From NCBI RefSeq assembly GCF_001761465.1, contig NZ_CP017479.1:4030001-4094000 (forward strand): a DNA stretch of 64,000 nt, written 5' to 3'. How positions within the stretch are numbered: the first letter of the stretch is position 1; each line of letters opens with the position of its first letter. This stretch comes from Flavobacterium gilvum (GTDB lineage Bacteria > Bacteroidota > Bacteroidia > Flavobacteriales > Flavobacteriaceae). Of this stretch, positions 35,511 to 43,386 are shown in pieces. The translations under genes were made by a program, and so were the position numbers. The notes beneath the pieces were generated by a model that was not told the DNA's origin, made no database searches, and saw only the letters and a program-made list of their open reading frames with translations.

Positions 35511-36782
35511 ATGAATCAAGCCATACACCATTTAAGATTCACAAAACTTCAAAAATTAGTAGTTGTTTCAATCTTAATAGGTTTTCTTTCGGCATTCTTA
35601 GGAATCGCCTTAAAAAGATTAACCGAGTATTACGAAGAAATATTTGCTCATCAGGCCACAATGAATCCTTTGTATTATCTCTTCTTCCCGATTTTTGGAC
35701 TGTCTGTCATTTATTTTCTAAGAGAATATCTTTTTAAGAAAAAAGAAAACAAAGGCATCAAGGAAATCTTTGAAAGCACGAATTCGAAATCACAGAATTT
35801 ACCCAATTACAAAATTTCGTCCCATTTCATCAACGGATTGCTTACGGTTATTTTTGGTGGTTCCACCGGAATAGAAGTTTCTACTGTCGTAGCATCCGCA
35901 ACTATTGGTTCGGTGGCTCAAAGAAAGCAAAATGTTTTTAAGGAATACAAAACCGAATTGATTTGTGCCGGAATCGCCGCGGGAATTACCGCTTTGTTCA
36001 GTAGTCCGGTTGCAGGAATCCTTTTTGCATTGGAAGTTATCTCTAGAAAAATTACCAAGACCTTTTTAATCACAAATTTGATTGCTGTACTTACCGCTTT
36101 CGGGCTTATTTTTATTTTGCATGAAAAGCCATTGTTTATTGTAACCATTACCTCTTGGTCCTTGAAAGCGATTCCTTATTTTATTCTTTTGGGGATTTTG
36201 GCTGGTTTTTTCTCGGTTTATTTAACTCGATGCGTTTTGTTTTTCAAAAAGCAATTTTCAAAAATAGATGTTCATTACCATAAAATCATAATTGGTTCCT
36301 GCATTTTAAGCATTTCGTTGCTTCTATTCCCACAATTGTATGGCGAAGGTTATCATTCCATAAAAGAACTTACTGTCAATCCAAATGAGACGCAGTTAAC
36401 CCTTTCGATAGTCTTGACATTCATCGGAATCCTAATTCTAAAACCAATTGTTACTTCAGCTACTTTGGTTTCGGGAGGTGACGGAGGTGTTTTTGCACCA
36501 AGCCTTTTTACTGGCGCATTTTTGGGGTTATTGGTTGCCATGGTTTTAAACACCTATTTTTCGGCCAACGTAATTCCTTTAAATTTCATCATTATTGGCA
36601 TGGCTGCAGTCCTTAGCGCCAGTATTCACGCCCCTTTTACATCTATATTTTTAGTTTGTGGATTGACGAATGATTATACACTATTCCTACCTATTTTGGC
36701 GGCCTGTTTGATTTCCAAATACACCGCAAAAATGCTTTACCCATTCACCGTTTATACCTACGCACCAAGTTTAGTAAAATAA
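35511..36782 (+). CDS. ClC-type chloride channel or Cl-/H+ antiporter
   Basis: The 423-aa polytopic protein has the ClC core: FGGSTGIEVSTVVASATIG in place of the GREGP filter segment, GIAAGITALFSSPVAGILFALE, and GGDGGVFAPSLFTGAFLG as the GxFxP motif. The glutamate in GIEVS occupies the gating-glutamate region. It has no CBS domains. Bacterial ClC proteins move chloride or fluoride; the filter sequence does not decide which. It lies 10 bp upstream of an HPP-family gene. Confidence 0.9.
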   Translation: MNQAIHHLRFTKLQKLVVVSILIGFLSAFLGIALKRLTEYYEEIFAHQATMNPLYYLFFPIFGLSVIYFLREYLFKKKENKGIKEIFESTNSKSQNLPNYKISSHFINGLLTVIFGGSTGIEVSTVVASATIGSVAQRKQNVFKEYKTELICAGIAAGITALFSSPVAGILFALEVISRKITKTFLITNLIAVLTAFGLIFILHEKPLFIVTITSWSLKAIPYFILLGILAGFFSVYLTRCVLFFKKQFSKIDVHYHKIIIGSCILSISLLLFPQLYGEGYHSIKELTVNPNETQLTLSIVLTFIGILILKPIVTSATLVSGGDGGVFAPSLFTGAFLGLLVAMVLNTYFSANVIPLNFIIIGMAAVLSASIHAPFTSIFLVCGLTNDYTLFLPILAACLISKYTAKMLYPFTVYTYAPSLVK

Positions 36783-36792
36783 AAATTCCCTC

Positions 36793-37401
36793 ATGCCTGT
36801 TAAAAAAATAAAGCGAACCTATCGCAAAACAAGATATATCCTTTACAAAGAAACTCTCGTTGATTACAAAGAGCATTTTTGGTCTTTTTTAGGTTCATTT
36901 GTTGGCATTGGAATCCTTGCTTACATTCAATCCATTCACTTTAAGGGAAACGATGCTGTCTATTTAATTGGGTCTTTTGGAGCATCGAGTGTATTGATTT
37001 ACGGTATTATCCAAAGTCCATTTTCGCAACCTCGAAATTTGGTCGGAGGACATCTAGTTTCGGCATTAATAGGCGTTACCGTCCATAAAATCGTTCCTGA
37101 TATCATTTGGATTGCTGCTCCGCTGGCTGTTTCATTTGCCATAATTCTGATGCAAATTACAAAAACTTTGCATCCGCCCGGAGGAGCAACTGCACTAATT
37201 GCCATTATTGGTTCGGACAAAATAAAAGCTTTGGGGTATATGTATGTGTTCTCGCCAGTTTTGCTTGGGGTTTTGATTTTGCTATTTACGGCATTAATTT
37301 TTAACAATATGACTTCAAGCAGAACTTATCCTACTCATTCTACTTATCACAAGCATTATCATAAAATCAGAAAGCGTTTGAGAAGAATTTCTTCAAAATA
37401 A
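36793..37401 (+). CDS. HPP-family membrane protein
   Basis: This 202-aa protein has four membrane helices and the HPP signature KTLHPPGGATALIAIIG, with SFGASSVLIYG and SPFSQPRNLVGGHLVSALIGV before it. HPP proteins are small integral membrane proteins implicated in nitrite transport in cyanobacteria and plastids. The tail is rich in His, Arg and Lys. It is co-transcribed with the ClC gene, pointing to a linked anion-handling role, which is inference. Confidence 0.88.
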   Translation: MPVKKIKRTYRKTRYILYKETLVDYKEHFWSFLGSFVGIGILAYIQSIHFKGNDAVYLIGSFGASSVLIYGIIQSPFSQPRNLVGGHLVSALIGVTVHKIVPDIIWIAAPLAVSFAIILMQITKTLHPPGGATALIAIIGSDKIKALGYMYVFSPVLLGVLILLFTALIFNNMTSSRTYPTHSTYHKHYHKIRKRLRRISSK

Positions 37402-37415
37402 AAAATATTTAAACA

Positions 37416-37463
37416 CAAAGTTCACATAGGAAGCACAAGGAACACTAAGCTTTGTGAACTTTG
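37416..37463. repeat. Inverted repeat after the HPP gene
   Basis: CAAAGTTCACA (37416-37426) and its reverse complement (37453-37463) in a 217-bp gap, followed by more CTTTG/TTTGCGG motifs to 37488. It resembles the CGCAAAG repeats at 33690 but with irregular 9-10 nt spacing. It may also terminate the ClC-HPP transcript. Confidence 0.5.
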
Positions 37464-37588
37464 CGTAATTCTTTGTAAGCTTTGCGGTAAAATAATTTGC
37501 AATAAAACAACCAAGACCTAATATTAAGTTGAATTAAAATCTTTTCAACAAAACCCAATTCATAAATTTAAAATCTAAAATTAAACTT

Positions 37589-37596
37589 TACATTTG
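37589..37596 (+). promoter_or_regulatory. -7 box of the pRiA4b-like gene
   Basis: TACATTTG followed by C matches TAnnTTTG and ends 22 nt before the ATG at 37619. No -33 TTG at the usual spacing. Confidence 0.5.
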
Positions 37597-37618
37597 CTCT
37601 TTCAAAAAAATAAAGATT

Positions 37619-38161
37619 ATGGTTTATAAATTCAGAGTCATTCTTGATGCCGAAGAAGACATTTTTAGAGACATTGCGATACTGGCAGAAGACACTTTAG
37701 AAGATTTACACAATGCTATTTTTAATTCTTTTGGTTTTGACGGAATGGAAGTAGCTTCTTTCTATACTTGTGATGAAACCTGGAATCAGGAAGACGAAAT
37801 TTCGCTTTTTGACACAGGCGATGTTCAGGGTGAACAAAAAATCATGAGTGATTATCAGCTTTCAGACATATTAGACGAGGAAAACACCAAAATTATATAT
37901 GTTTACGATTTCATTAATATGTGGACTTTCCTTGTAGAATTGGCCGCTATAGAAGAGGAGCATGTGGGGGCAACCTATCCTGAAACTTTATTTTCGCATG
38001 GCGAAATGCCTGCAGAAGCTTTGGAAAAAAGCTTTGAAGCTGATGATATGCACGATGATATTTACGGTGAATTTGAAGACGATTTAGACGAAGACGACCT
38101 GGATATGTTCGAAGGCGACGACAACTTTGAAGACTACGGGTTTGAGGAGAATTGGAATTAG
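37619..38161 (+). CDS. Plasmid pRiA4b ORF-3-like protein with acidic tail
   Basis: The 180-aa protein has VYKFRVILDAEEDIFRDIAILAEDTLEDLHNAIFNSFGFDG, the conserved head of the pRiA4b ORF-3 (IS1096 TnpR-like) family, and SFYTCDETWNQ. The last 40 residues are a run of Asp and Glu (DDIYGEFEDDLDEDDLDMFEGDD). Despite the family name there is no transposase nearby, and function is unknown. The tail suggests binding to a basic partner. Confidence 0.82.
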   Translation: MVYKFRVILDAEEDIFRDIAILAEDTLEDLHNAIFNSFGFDGMEVASFYTCDETWNQEDEISLFDTGDVQGEQKIMSDYQLSDILDEENTKIIYVYDFINMWTFLVELAAIEEEHVGATYPETLFSHGEMPAEALEKSFEADDMHDDIYGEFEDDLDEDDLDMFEGDDNFEDYGFEENWN

Positions 38162-38174
38162 TTTTTTTGAGTTG

Positions 38175-38277
38175 CTGAGATACTAAGCCGCTAAGATTCT
38201 AAGATTAAATACTTTATTTTTAAAGATTTTTATTACATCTATAAAAATCTTAGTAACTTAGAGACTCAGAAACTTAG
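38175..38277. repeat. Inverted pair of 8-nt-unit arrays upstream of the four-helix-bundle gene
   Basis: Four CTRAGNNN units (38175-38206: CTGAGATA, CTAAGCCG, CTAAGATT, CTAAGATT) face four units in the opposite orientation (38246-38277: AATCTTAG, TAACTTAG, AGACTCAG, AAACTTAG) across a 39-nt A+T-rich loop. Together they could fold as one hairpin ending 15 nt before the gene start. Confidence 0.85.
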
Positions 38278-38292
38278 TACCTTTTACACAAA

Positions 38293-38652
38293 ATGAGCAA
38301 CTTTAGAAAACTATTAGTTTGGCAGAAAGCCATGTCATTGACAACAAAAATTTACGAAAGCACAAAATTATTTCCAAAAGAAGAAATTTTTGGTTTAACA
38401 TCACAATTGAGACGATGCGTCATTTCAATTCCTAGTAATATTGCCGAAGGCTTTGGAAGAGACAGTAAAAATGAACTCTTAAGATTTCTTAATATTTCAG
38501 TAAGTTCTTTATTTGAACTGCAAACTCAATTAGAAATTTCGAAAAACATAGATTTTTTAAAAGAAAAAGAATTTAATAACCTATATGAGGATAGTAGAGA
38601 GTTAGAGAGAATGCTAATTGCTTTCATAAAAAAAATAAAAGAAAGCAATTAA
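38293..38652 (+). CDS. Four-helix-bundle protein (S23/Avd-like)
   Basis: The 119-aa protein (FRKLLVWQKAMSLTTKIYESTKLFPKEEIFGLTSQLRRCVISIPSNIAEGFGRDS...LELQTQLEISKNI) is a clear member of the S23-type four-helix-bundle family. Relatives are encoded in 23S rRNA intervening sequences, and the accessory protein Avd of diversity-generating retroelements has the same fold. Here it is free-standing, with no rRNA or reverse transcriptase nearby. It is tightly bracketed by arrays of the CTRAGNNN repeat on both sides: 15 nt before the start and 1 nt after the stop. Confidence 0.9.
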   Translation: MSNFRKLLVWQKAMSLTTKIYESTKLFPKEEIFGLTSQLRRCVISIPSNIAEGFGRDSKNELLRFLNISVSSLFELQTQLEISKNIDFLKEKEFNNLYEDSRELERMLIAFIKKIKESN

Positions 38653-38653
38653 A

Positions 38654-38693
38654 AATCTTAGAAACTCAGAAACTTAGCATCTCAGAAACTTAA
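38654..38693. repeat. Array of five 8-nt units downstream of the four-helix-bundle gene
   Basis: AATCTTAG, AAACTCAG, AAACTTAG, CATCTCAG and AAACTTAA at exact 8-nt spacing, same orientation as the right half of the upstream pair. The array begins one base after the stop codon and ends 5 bp before the ndpA-like gene. Confidence 0.85.
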
Positions 38694-38698
38694 AAAAA

Positions 38699-39757
38699 AT
38701 GATCAACCTATACAACACACACATTGAAACGCTCTCTATTCACCGCGTGGGAAACATGAGTCGCAACGAACCTCTTTTTTTATCGGAAGAACCTTTTAAA
38801 TTAAGTGACGAAATTGTGCCTTTGATGAAAGAGTTTTTCCTTAAACCTTTTAAAGAAAAGGAAGAAAACTACTTTCAGTTTGCACACGAGGTAGATTTGG
38901 ACTACAATGATATGTTTAAATATGCTACCGAAATTTTTGCAAATCCAAATTCGTTGCATGATGTTTCCAAAAAAATAACCAAACATCTTTTTGAGCAGTC
39001 CAATCACCCACATATCAAAAATGGTGAAGTATATGTAACCTACCTGACCAATTTGAATATTGACAATAATGTGGTGGATGCCATAGGAGTTTTCAAAAGT
39101 GAAATCCAATCCGACTTTTTACAGTTTGAAGAAAAAGGAACTCAGTTGGAAATGATTCTGCAACACGGTGTAAGTCTTAACAAAATGGACAAAGGCTGTC
39201 TTATTTTTAATTATAAAAAAGAAGAAGGATACAAAATTTTGTCTGTTGACAGTAATCGCTATGATGCTCGTTATTGGTTAGAACACTTCCTTTCGGTAGA
39301 TGCTTTTGAAGATGAAAACTTTATCACCAAAAAATATTTGAAATTCTGTCAGGGATTTGCAAAAGATGTAGTTTTCCCTGCCGAAGACAAGAAAGAAGAA
39401 GTAATGTTCATGAACCGTTCTGTGAATTATTTCGCAAAAAACGATCAGTTCGAAGAAACCAACTTCCTAAATGAAGTATTGGATAATCCCGATTTGATTC
39501 CAGAGTTTAAAAATTATAAAGTTGACAAAGGAGAGAAATACAGCATTGAAGATGTAACCTCATTCCCTATCGCCAATGCCGCTGTGAGTGATGCTAGAAA
39601 ATCAATAAAAAACGTTATCAATCTGGATACACATATCCAAATCAAAATGGATTTTATTAATCCGGAAAGTGCCGAAAAATTTGTTGAAAAAGGCTGGGAT
39701 GAAGAAAAACAGATGTATTACTATTTGGTTTATTTCAACAAAGAACAAAAATCATAA
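38699..39757 (+). CDS. Nucleoid-associated protein, NdpA/YejK-like
   Basis: At 352 aa with VGNMSRNEPLFLSEEPFKLSDEIVPLMKEFFLKPFK at the N-terminus and LTNLNIDNNVVDAIGVFKSE in the middle, this matches the 37-kDa nucleoid-associated protein family (NdpA). Such proteins bind DNA and are seen in phage-defence and nucleoid contexts. The repeat array ends 5 bp before the start, so transcription may come through the four-helix-bundle gene. It ends in a hairpin terminator. Confidence 0.85.
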   Translation: MINLYNTHIETLSIHRVGNMSRNEPLFLSEEPFKLSDEIVPLMKEFFLKPFKEKEENYFQFAHEVDLDYNDMFKYATEIFANPNSLHDVSKKITKHLFEQSNHPHIKNGEVYVTYLTNLNIDNNVVDAIGVFKSEIQSDFLQFEEKGTQLEMILQHGVSLNKMDKGCLIFNYKKEEGYKILSVDSNRYDARYWLEHFLSVDAFEDENFITKKYLKFCQGFAKDVVFPAEDKKEEVMFMNRSVNYFAKNDQFEETNFLNEVLDNPDLIPEFKNYKVDKGEKYSIEDVTSFPIANAAVSDARKSIKNVINLDTHIQIKMDFINPESAEKFVEKGWDEEKQMYYYLVYFNKEQKS

Positions 39758-39793
39758 ACTATAAAGAGGAATCTTTTTCAATAAAAATTGCAA

Positions 39794-39828
39794 TTCCCAA
39801 CTGCTGAAGTAGTTGGGGATTTTTTTTC
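39794..39828 (+). terminator. Terminator of the NdpA-like gene
   Basis: TCCCAACT/AGTTGGGG stem with an 8-nt loop, followed by a run of eight T. Confidence 0.8.
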
Positions 39829-39919
39829 AATAAACAAACCCTATAGGATTTATCTAACATAACTTTATTGTAAGATTTACATTTCTTATCAAAAAAAGAT
39901 ATGCATTTCATCGATTATT

Positions 39920-39951
39920 TTTGAATTATAAGTGTATTTATTATAGGTTTG
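39920..39951 (+). promoter_or_regulatory. Promoter of the 79-aa gene
   Basis: TTTG at 39920-39923, a 20-nt spacer, TAGGTTTG at 39944-39951: a full match to the flavobacterial form, 25 nt before the ATG at 39977. Confidence 0.75.
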
Positions 39952-39976
39952 TCAAAAAAAATTTAACCCCCACAGT

Positions 39977-40216
39977 ATGAGATTCTTAAACTTCATGTCG
40001 AAATTCACCGACAAAAAAACTGCCTGTTCCATTTTTGGACATAAAATAGTAACTGTCAGAAACGTAACAGGACATTTCAAAGAATACAAATGCACGGTTT
40101 GCAATGTAGAATTGACCAATGACTTACAGGACAGAAAAACATTTCTGACTCCGCAATTGAAAGAAATAAACGAAACTTTATTGAATTACAACAGAAGGAA
40201 ACTTTCTTCCATTTAA
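39977..40216 (+). CDS. Small protein with one CxxC pair, unknown function
   Basis: This 79-aa protein (MRFLNFMSKFTDKKTACSIFGHKIVTVRNVTGHFKEYKCTVCNVELTN...) carries Cys17, His22 and a CTVC pair, which could form a zinc knuckle. It is a single-gene unit with a full promoter. The start could also be Met7. I recognise no family. Because the promoter is so well formed, it is likely to be a real expressed gene. Confidence 0.65.
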   Translation: MRFLNFMSKFTDKKTACSIFGHKIVTVRNVTGHFKEYKCTVCNVELTNDLQDRKTFLTPQLKEINETLLNYNRRKLSSI

Positions 40217-40337
40217 TTTTTTGAAGTAGTTCAAATTCTTATATTCCTTTCGCAAAAGAATCAAAAAATAAAATCAGCACTTTCAAAACTAAAGTGAAAC
40301 CTCAATAATGATAAACAATATTGAGATTTCTTTACTT

Positions 40338-41402
40338 TTAGAAATTACTGTCAAATATTTTTGTATTCTTAAAGTTTCGGGTAATGTATTCAAAAGCGGC
40401 TGCCATCACTTTGCCCATCGAATTTGCTTTTTTAAAGTTAAGGTCAAGTGTATAATTGTAAAGTTCTGCCTTTAGTCTAGCCAAATTTTCTTCTGTAGAA
40501 ATAACATCATCGGCCATAACTTCCATTAATCGCTCAGTTCTACTTCCTGCAGAAATAATTCTTTTTGCCAAGAGTGCCCTTTCTTCATATTTGTATTGTT
40601 CAATAGAGCTTACTTGCAGTTTTTCCTTAATCATCATTACCATTGGATAATTTTCCTTAAAAAACTGAGGACGATAAACTTTCAAATTACCTTCAAAACA
40701 TTGTTGATCAAAATCAATTGCCCTGATTTTATAAACCACTTGATCAAAATCATGTATTGGAATCACAACGTAATTGTAAGCCCTCATGTCTCCTAAAAGA
40801 CGTATCATACTTCGCTCGTTGAATTTCACAAATTCTTTTGAAATTTGAGCCTTTTCAGTTTCACTACATTTTTTTAGATTTTCTTTTATAAAAACATCAC
40901 CAGCAATTCCCATAATGTGTTCTTCAACAAGAGTATTATTATAAATAAGATAGTTCATTTTGTCTGGTGACAACAAATGTTCTAATTCTAAGCCATAAAC
41001 CCTTGATGCATCGGCTTTTTTTACATAAAAATGAGTGTAGTTGTCGTTTAAAATATTTCTGATTTTAATTCTGAAAGGTTTCGAATTACCAAAAGTGCAA
41101 TAATCTATGCAGTCAACATTTAGATATTTTATAATATTAAGATTACCGTCAGAATGGAGGAGCGAATAAATTTTCTTTAAGGTCAGGTCTATTTCTGCAC
41201 GTTCAAATTCATTGTAATAAACCCTTATCCACAATGTATCCACATCATTCTTATCAAAAACGTTTATAGCCCCCGAGAAACGCAATAAATCATCATACAC
41301 AATAGGCACCTTCGAAATTCGGTCATATCGTGCCAAATAATTTAACAAACTACTATTTATTGGATAAGTAGGTTTTTTAAAAAACATTAACTTCTCACTC
41401 AT
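40338..41402 (-). CDS. Conserved protein of unknown function, kinase-like hints
   Basis: The 354-aa protein is not recognised. Features: LDYNYLARYDRIS-like basic start (SLLNYLARYDRISKVP), RDYLLHSDGN-like segment (KIYSLLHSDGNLNIIKYLNVD), LVEEHIMGIAGDVFIKE, and RAIDFDQQCFEG, which recalls the metal-binding DFD/DFG element of kinase-like folds. MRAYNYVVIPIHDFDQ precedes it. The ATG is chosen over an upstream TTG (41423), since a full promoter (41451-41421) overlaps that extension. A homodimeric or HipA-like fold is only a guess. Confidence 0.65.
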   Translation of the reverse strand: MSEKLMFFKKPTYPINSSLLNYLARYDRISKVPIVYDDLLRFSGAINVFDKNDVDTLWIRVYYNEFERAEIDLTLKKIYSLLHSDGNLNIIKYLNVDCIDYCTFGNSKPFRIKIRNILNDNYTHFYVKKADASRVYGLELEHLLSPDKMNYLIYNNTLVEEHIMGIAGDVFIKENLKKCSETEKAQISKEFVKFNERSMIRLLGDMRAYNYVVIPIHDFDQVVYKIRAIDFDQQCFEGNLKVYRPQFFKENYPMVMMIKEKLQVSSIEQYKYEERALLAKRIISAGSRTERLMEVMADDVISTEENLARLKAELYNYTLDLNFKKANSMGKVMAAAFEYITRNFKNTKIFDSNF

Positions 41403-41420
41403 TGCAAACAAATTTTGTTG

Positions 41421-41451
41421 CAAATTTACATTAAAACCCTTGTCTATTCAA
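41421..41451 (-). promoter_or_regulatory. Promoter of the 354-aa gene
   Basis: On the minus strand TTG (41451-41449), a 20-nt spacer and TAAATTTG (41428-41421), then 18 nt to the ATG at 41402. It fixes the start at that ATG. Confidence 0.75.
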
Positions 41452-41575
41452 GGTTTTGACTTTATAAAAGCAATAAAAATAAAACAAAAACGTTTCTCTG
41501 AAATTGGTCTGATAAAAAATCACAATACGAGTAACAAAAACAAGAGTAACCCGTCCAATATAAAAAAACACCAAT

Positions 41576-42472
41576 TTGGAAACAATTCTTTCAATACATA
41601 ACCTCAGCAAGCGTTATGGCAGTCTTCAGGCCTTAAAAAATGTTTCATTGGAAATAAAAAAAGGCAATGTTTACGGCATCCTGGGCCCTAATGGAAGCGG
41701 AAAATCAACCACTTTGGGCATTGTTCTAAATGTTGTAAACAAAACTTCGGGAACATACAGTTGGTTTAACGGGAATCTTCAAACGCATGAAGCTTTGAAA
41801 AAAGTGGGAGCAATTATCGAAAGACCCAATTTTTACCCTTATATGACCGCTGAGGAAAACCTGAAACTGGTTTGCAAAATAAAAAACATTGATTACTCCA
41901 AAATTTCGGAGAAACTAGAATTGGTAGGTCTCAATGACAGAAAAAAAAGTCGATTCAGTGCTTTTTCTTTAGGAATGAAACAGCGCTTAGCTATTGCCTC
42001 TGCCCTATTGAACGATCCGGAAATATTGATTTTGGACGAACCAACAAATGGACTAGACCCACAGGGAATTCATCAAATACGGGATATTATAAAGAAAATT
42101 GCATCAAAAGGAACCACAATTTTATTGGCTTCTCATTTATTGGACGAAGTCGAGAAAGTTTGCTCCCATGTTTTGGTTTTAAGAAAAGGAGAAGTTCTTT
42201 ACTCTGGTGCTGTAGACGGAATTACCGCCAATGAAGGATTCTTTGAATTGCAGGCAGATGATACCGACAATTTAATTCAGGTGTTGAAAACCCATCCGGC
42301 GATTGAAAAAACGGTTATATCTGAAGGAAAAGTTTTGGTTTACCTGAAAACAAATTTGGACTCAAAGGATTTAAACCAATTTTTATTTTCCAACAATATT
42401 TGTTTAAGCCATTTGGTAAAACGCAAAAACAGCCTAGAAGAACAATTTTTAGAATTAACCAAGAATCAATGA
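41576..42472 (+). CDS. ABC transporter ATP-binding protein (TTG start)
   Basis: At 298 aa with LSKRYGSLQALKNVSLEI, Walker A GPNGSGKST, signature LGMKQRLAIASALL and Walker B LILDEPTNGLDP, this is a complete ABC nucleotide-binding domain of the multi-drug/bacteriocin export type. There is no ATG upstream: the frame closes at TAA 41561, and the codon aligned with the family start is TTG. It should work with the permease that follows (64 bp). Confidence 0.9.
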   Translation: METILSIHNLSKRYGSLQALKNVSLEIKKGNVYGILGPNGSGKSTTLGIVLNVVNKTSGTYSWFNGNLQTHEALKKVGAIIERPNFYPYMTAEENLKLVCKIKNIDYSKISEKLELVGLNDRKKSRFSAFSLGMKQRLAIASALLNDPEILILDEPTNGLDPQGIHQIRDIIKKIASKGTTILLASHLLDEVEKVCSHVLVLRKGEVLYSGAVDGITANEGFFELQADDTDNLIQVLKTHPAIEKTVISEGKVLVYLKTNLDSKDLNQFLFSNNICLSHLVKRKNSLEEQFLELTKNQ

Positions 42473-42536
42473 TAATGGCAAATTACAATATCAATGACAA
42501 TGGTAAATCAAAATTCTGAAAACTAAAATTAAAAAC

Positions 42537-43373
42537 ATGAAACGATTACTCTCTATAGAATTACAAAAAATATGGCTGAACAAAGCCAGCCGTACGCTTA
42601 CTCTGGCTTATTTTGTATTGCTTTCTTTTATTGCTTTGATTGCCTCCATTAAATTTGAAATTGGGAATATTCATTTTCAGGTTGCCGAAATGGGGATTTT
42701 CAACTTTCCATATATTTGGCATTTCGACACTTATGTTGCTGCTTTTTTGAAACTTTTTCTGGCTATCGTAATTGTTTCCATGATGGCAAATGAATACAGC
42801 TATGGGACTCTAAAACAAAATCTGATTGACGGATTGAGCAAAAAAGAATTCATTCTCTCCAAATTCCTGACTATTGTTTTTTTCTCATTGTGCTCAACTA
42901 TTTTTGTTTTTGTGCTGACCTTAATTTTAGGTTATAGTTTTTCATCATATACCGAAATTGGTATTGTTTTCTCCGATTTGGAATATCTTTTGGCTTTTTT
43001 TGTAAAATTAGTTGGCTTCTTTTCTTTCTGTTTGTTTTTAGGGATATTGGTAAAACGTTCTGCATTTGCATTGGGTTTTCTTTTAATATGGAATATTGTC
43101 GAAGGAATTCTAAAAACGATTTTAAACTTCAGCATCTTTCCGGAAGGCAAAACAGCGAGCTACATTACACAACTATTCCCGTTGGAATCTATGGCAAACT
43201 TAATAGTTGAACCTTTCACAAGAACGTCTATTGCAAAAACAATCGGAACCCAAATGGGAGTAGAAAACCTCAAAGATTACAGCGTGCATTTTTCAAGTAT
43301 TTTAATTGTTTTGTGCTGGGCTTTTCTATTTATATTTCTATCCTATAAAACACTAAAAAACAGAGATTTATAG
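42537..43373 (+). CDS. ABC-2-type permease
   Basis: The 278-aa protein has six membrane helices and the ABC-2 pattern, with SMMANEYSYGTLKQNLIDGLSKKEFILSK after the second helix. It pairs with the ATPase before it to form an exporter (two plus two subunits). Neighbours do not reveal the substrate. It lies 13 bp before the first T9SS cargo gene, whose own promoter overlaps the permease stop. Confidence 0.88.
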   Translation: MKRLLSIELQKIWLNKASRTLTLAYFVLLSFIALIASIKFEIGNIHFQVAEMGIFNFPYIWHFDTYVAAFLKLFLAIVIVSMMANEYSYGTLKQNLIDGLSKKEFILSKFLTIVFFSLCSTIFVFVLTLILGYSFSSYTEIGIVFSDLEYLLAFFVKLVGFFSFCLFLGILVKRSAFALGFLLIWNIVEGILKTILNFSIFPEGKTASYITQLFPLESMANLIVEPFTRTSIAKTIGTQMGVENLKDYSVHFSSILIVLCWAFLFIFLSYKTLKNRDL

Positions 43374-43381
43374 TATATTTG
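43374..43381 (+). promoter_or_regulatory. -7 box immediately upstream of the 781-aa T9SS cargo gene
   Basis: TATATTTG overlaps the permease stop region and ends 5 nt before the ATG at 43387. At the usual distance the transcript would start within two or three bases of the start codon, so it would be leaderless or nearly so. There is no -33 TTG at normal spacing. Confidence 0.5.
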
Positions 43382-43386
43382 TACAT

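Noticed and set aside
37411..37490. Possible CRISPR-like short repeats
   Set aside because: The CTTTG/CAAAG repeats are irregular in spacing and inverted, not direct repeats with unique spacers.
37619..38161. Transposon resolvase or IS1096 element
   Set aside because: The family name comes from a historical label; there is no transposase, terminal repeat pair or catalytic motif here.
38293..38652. Diversity-generating retroelement around the four-helix-bundle gene
   Set aside because: No reverse transcriptase or template/variable repeat pair is present within the window; the Avd resemblance is fold-level only.
42465..42508. Two 19-nt direct repeats between the ABC genes
   Set aside because: ATCAATGA(T/C)AATGG(C/T)AAAT occurs twice with two differences; too short and A+T-rich to call an attachment site or element.
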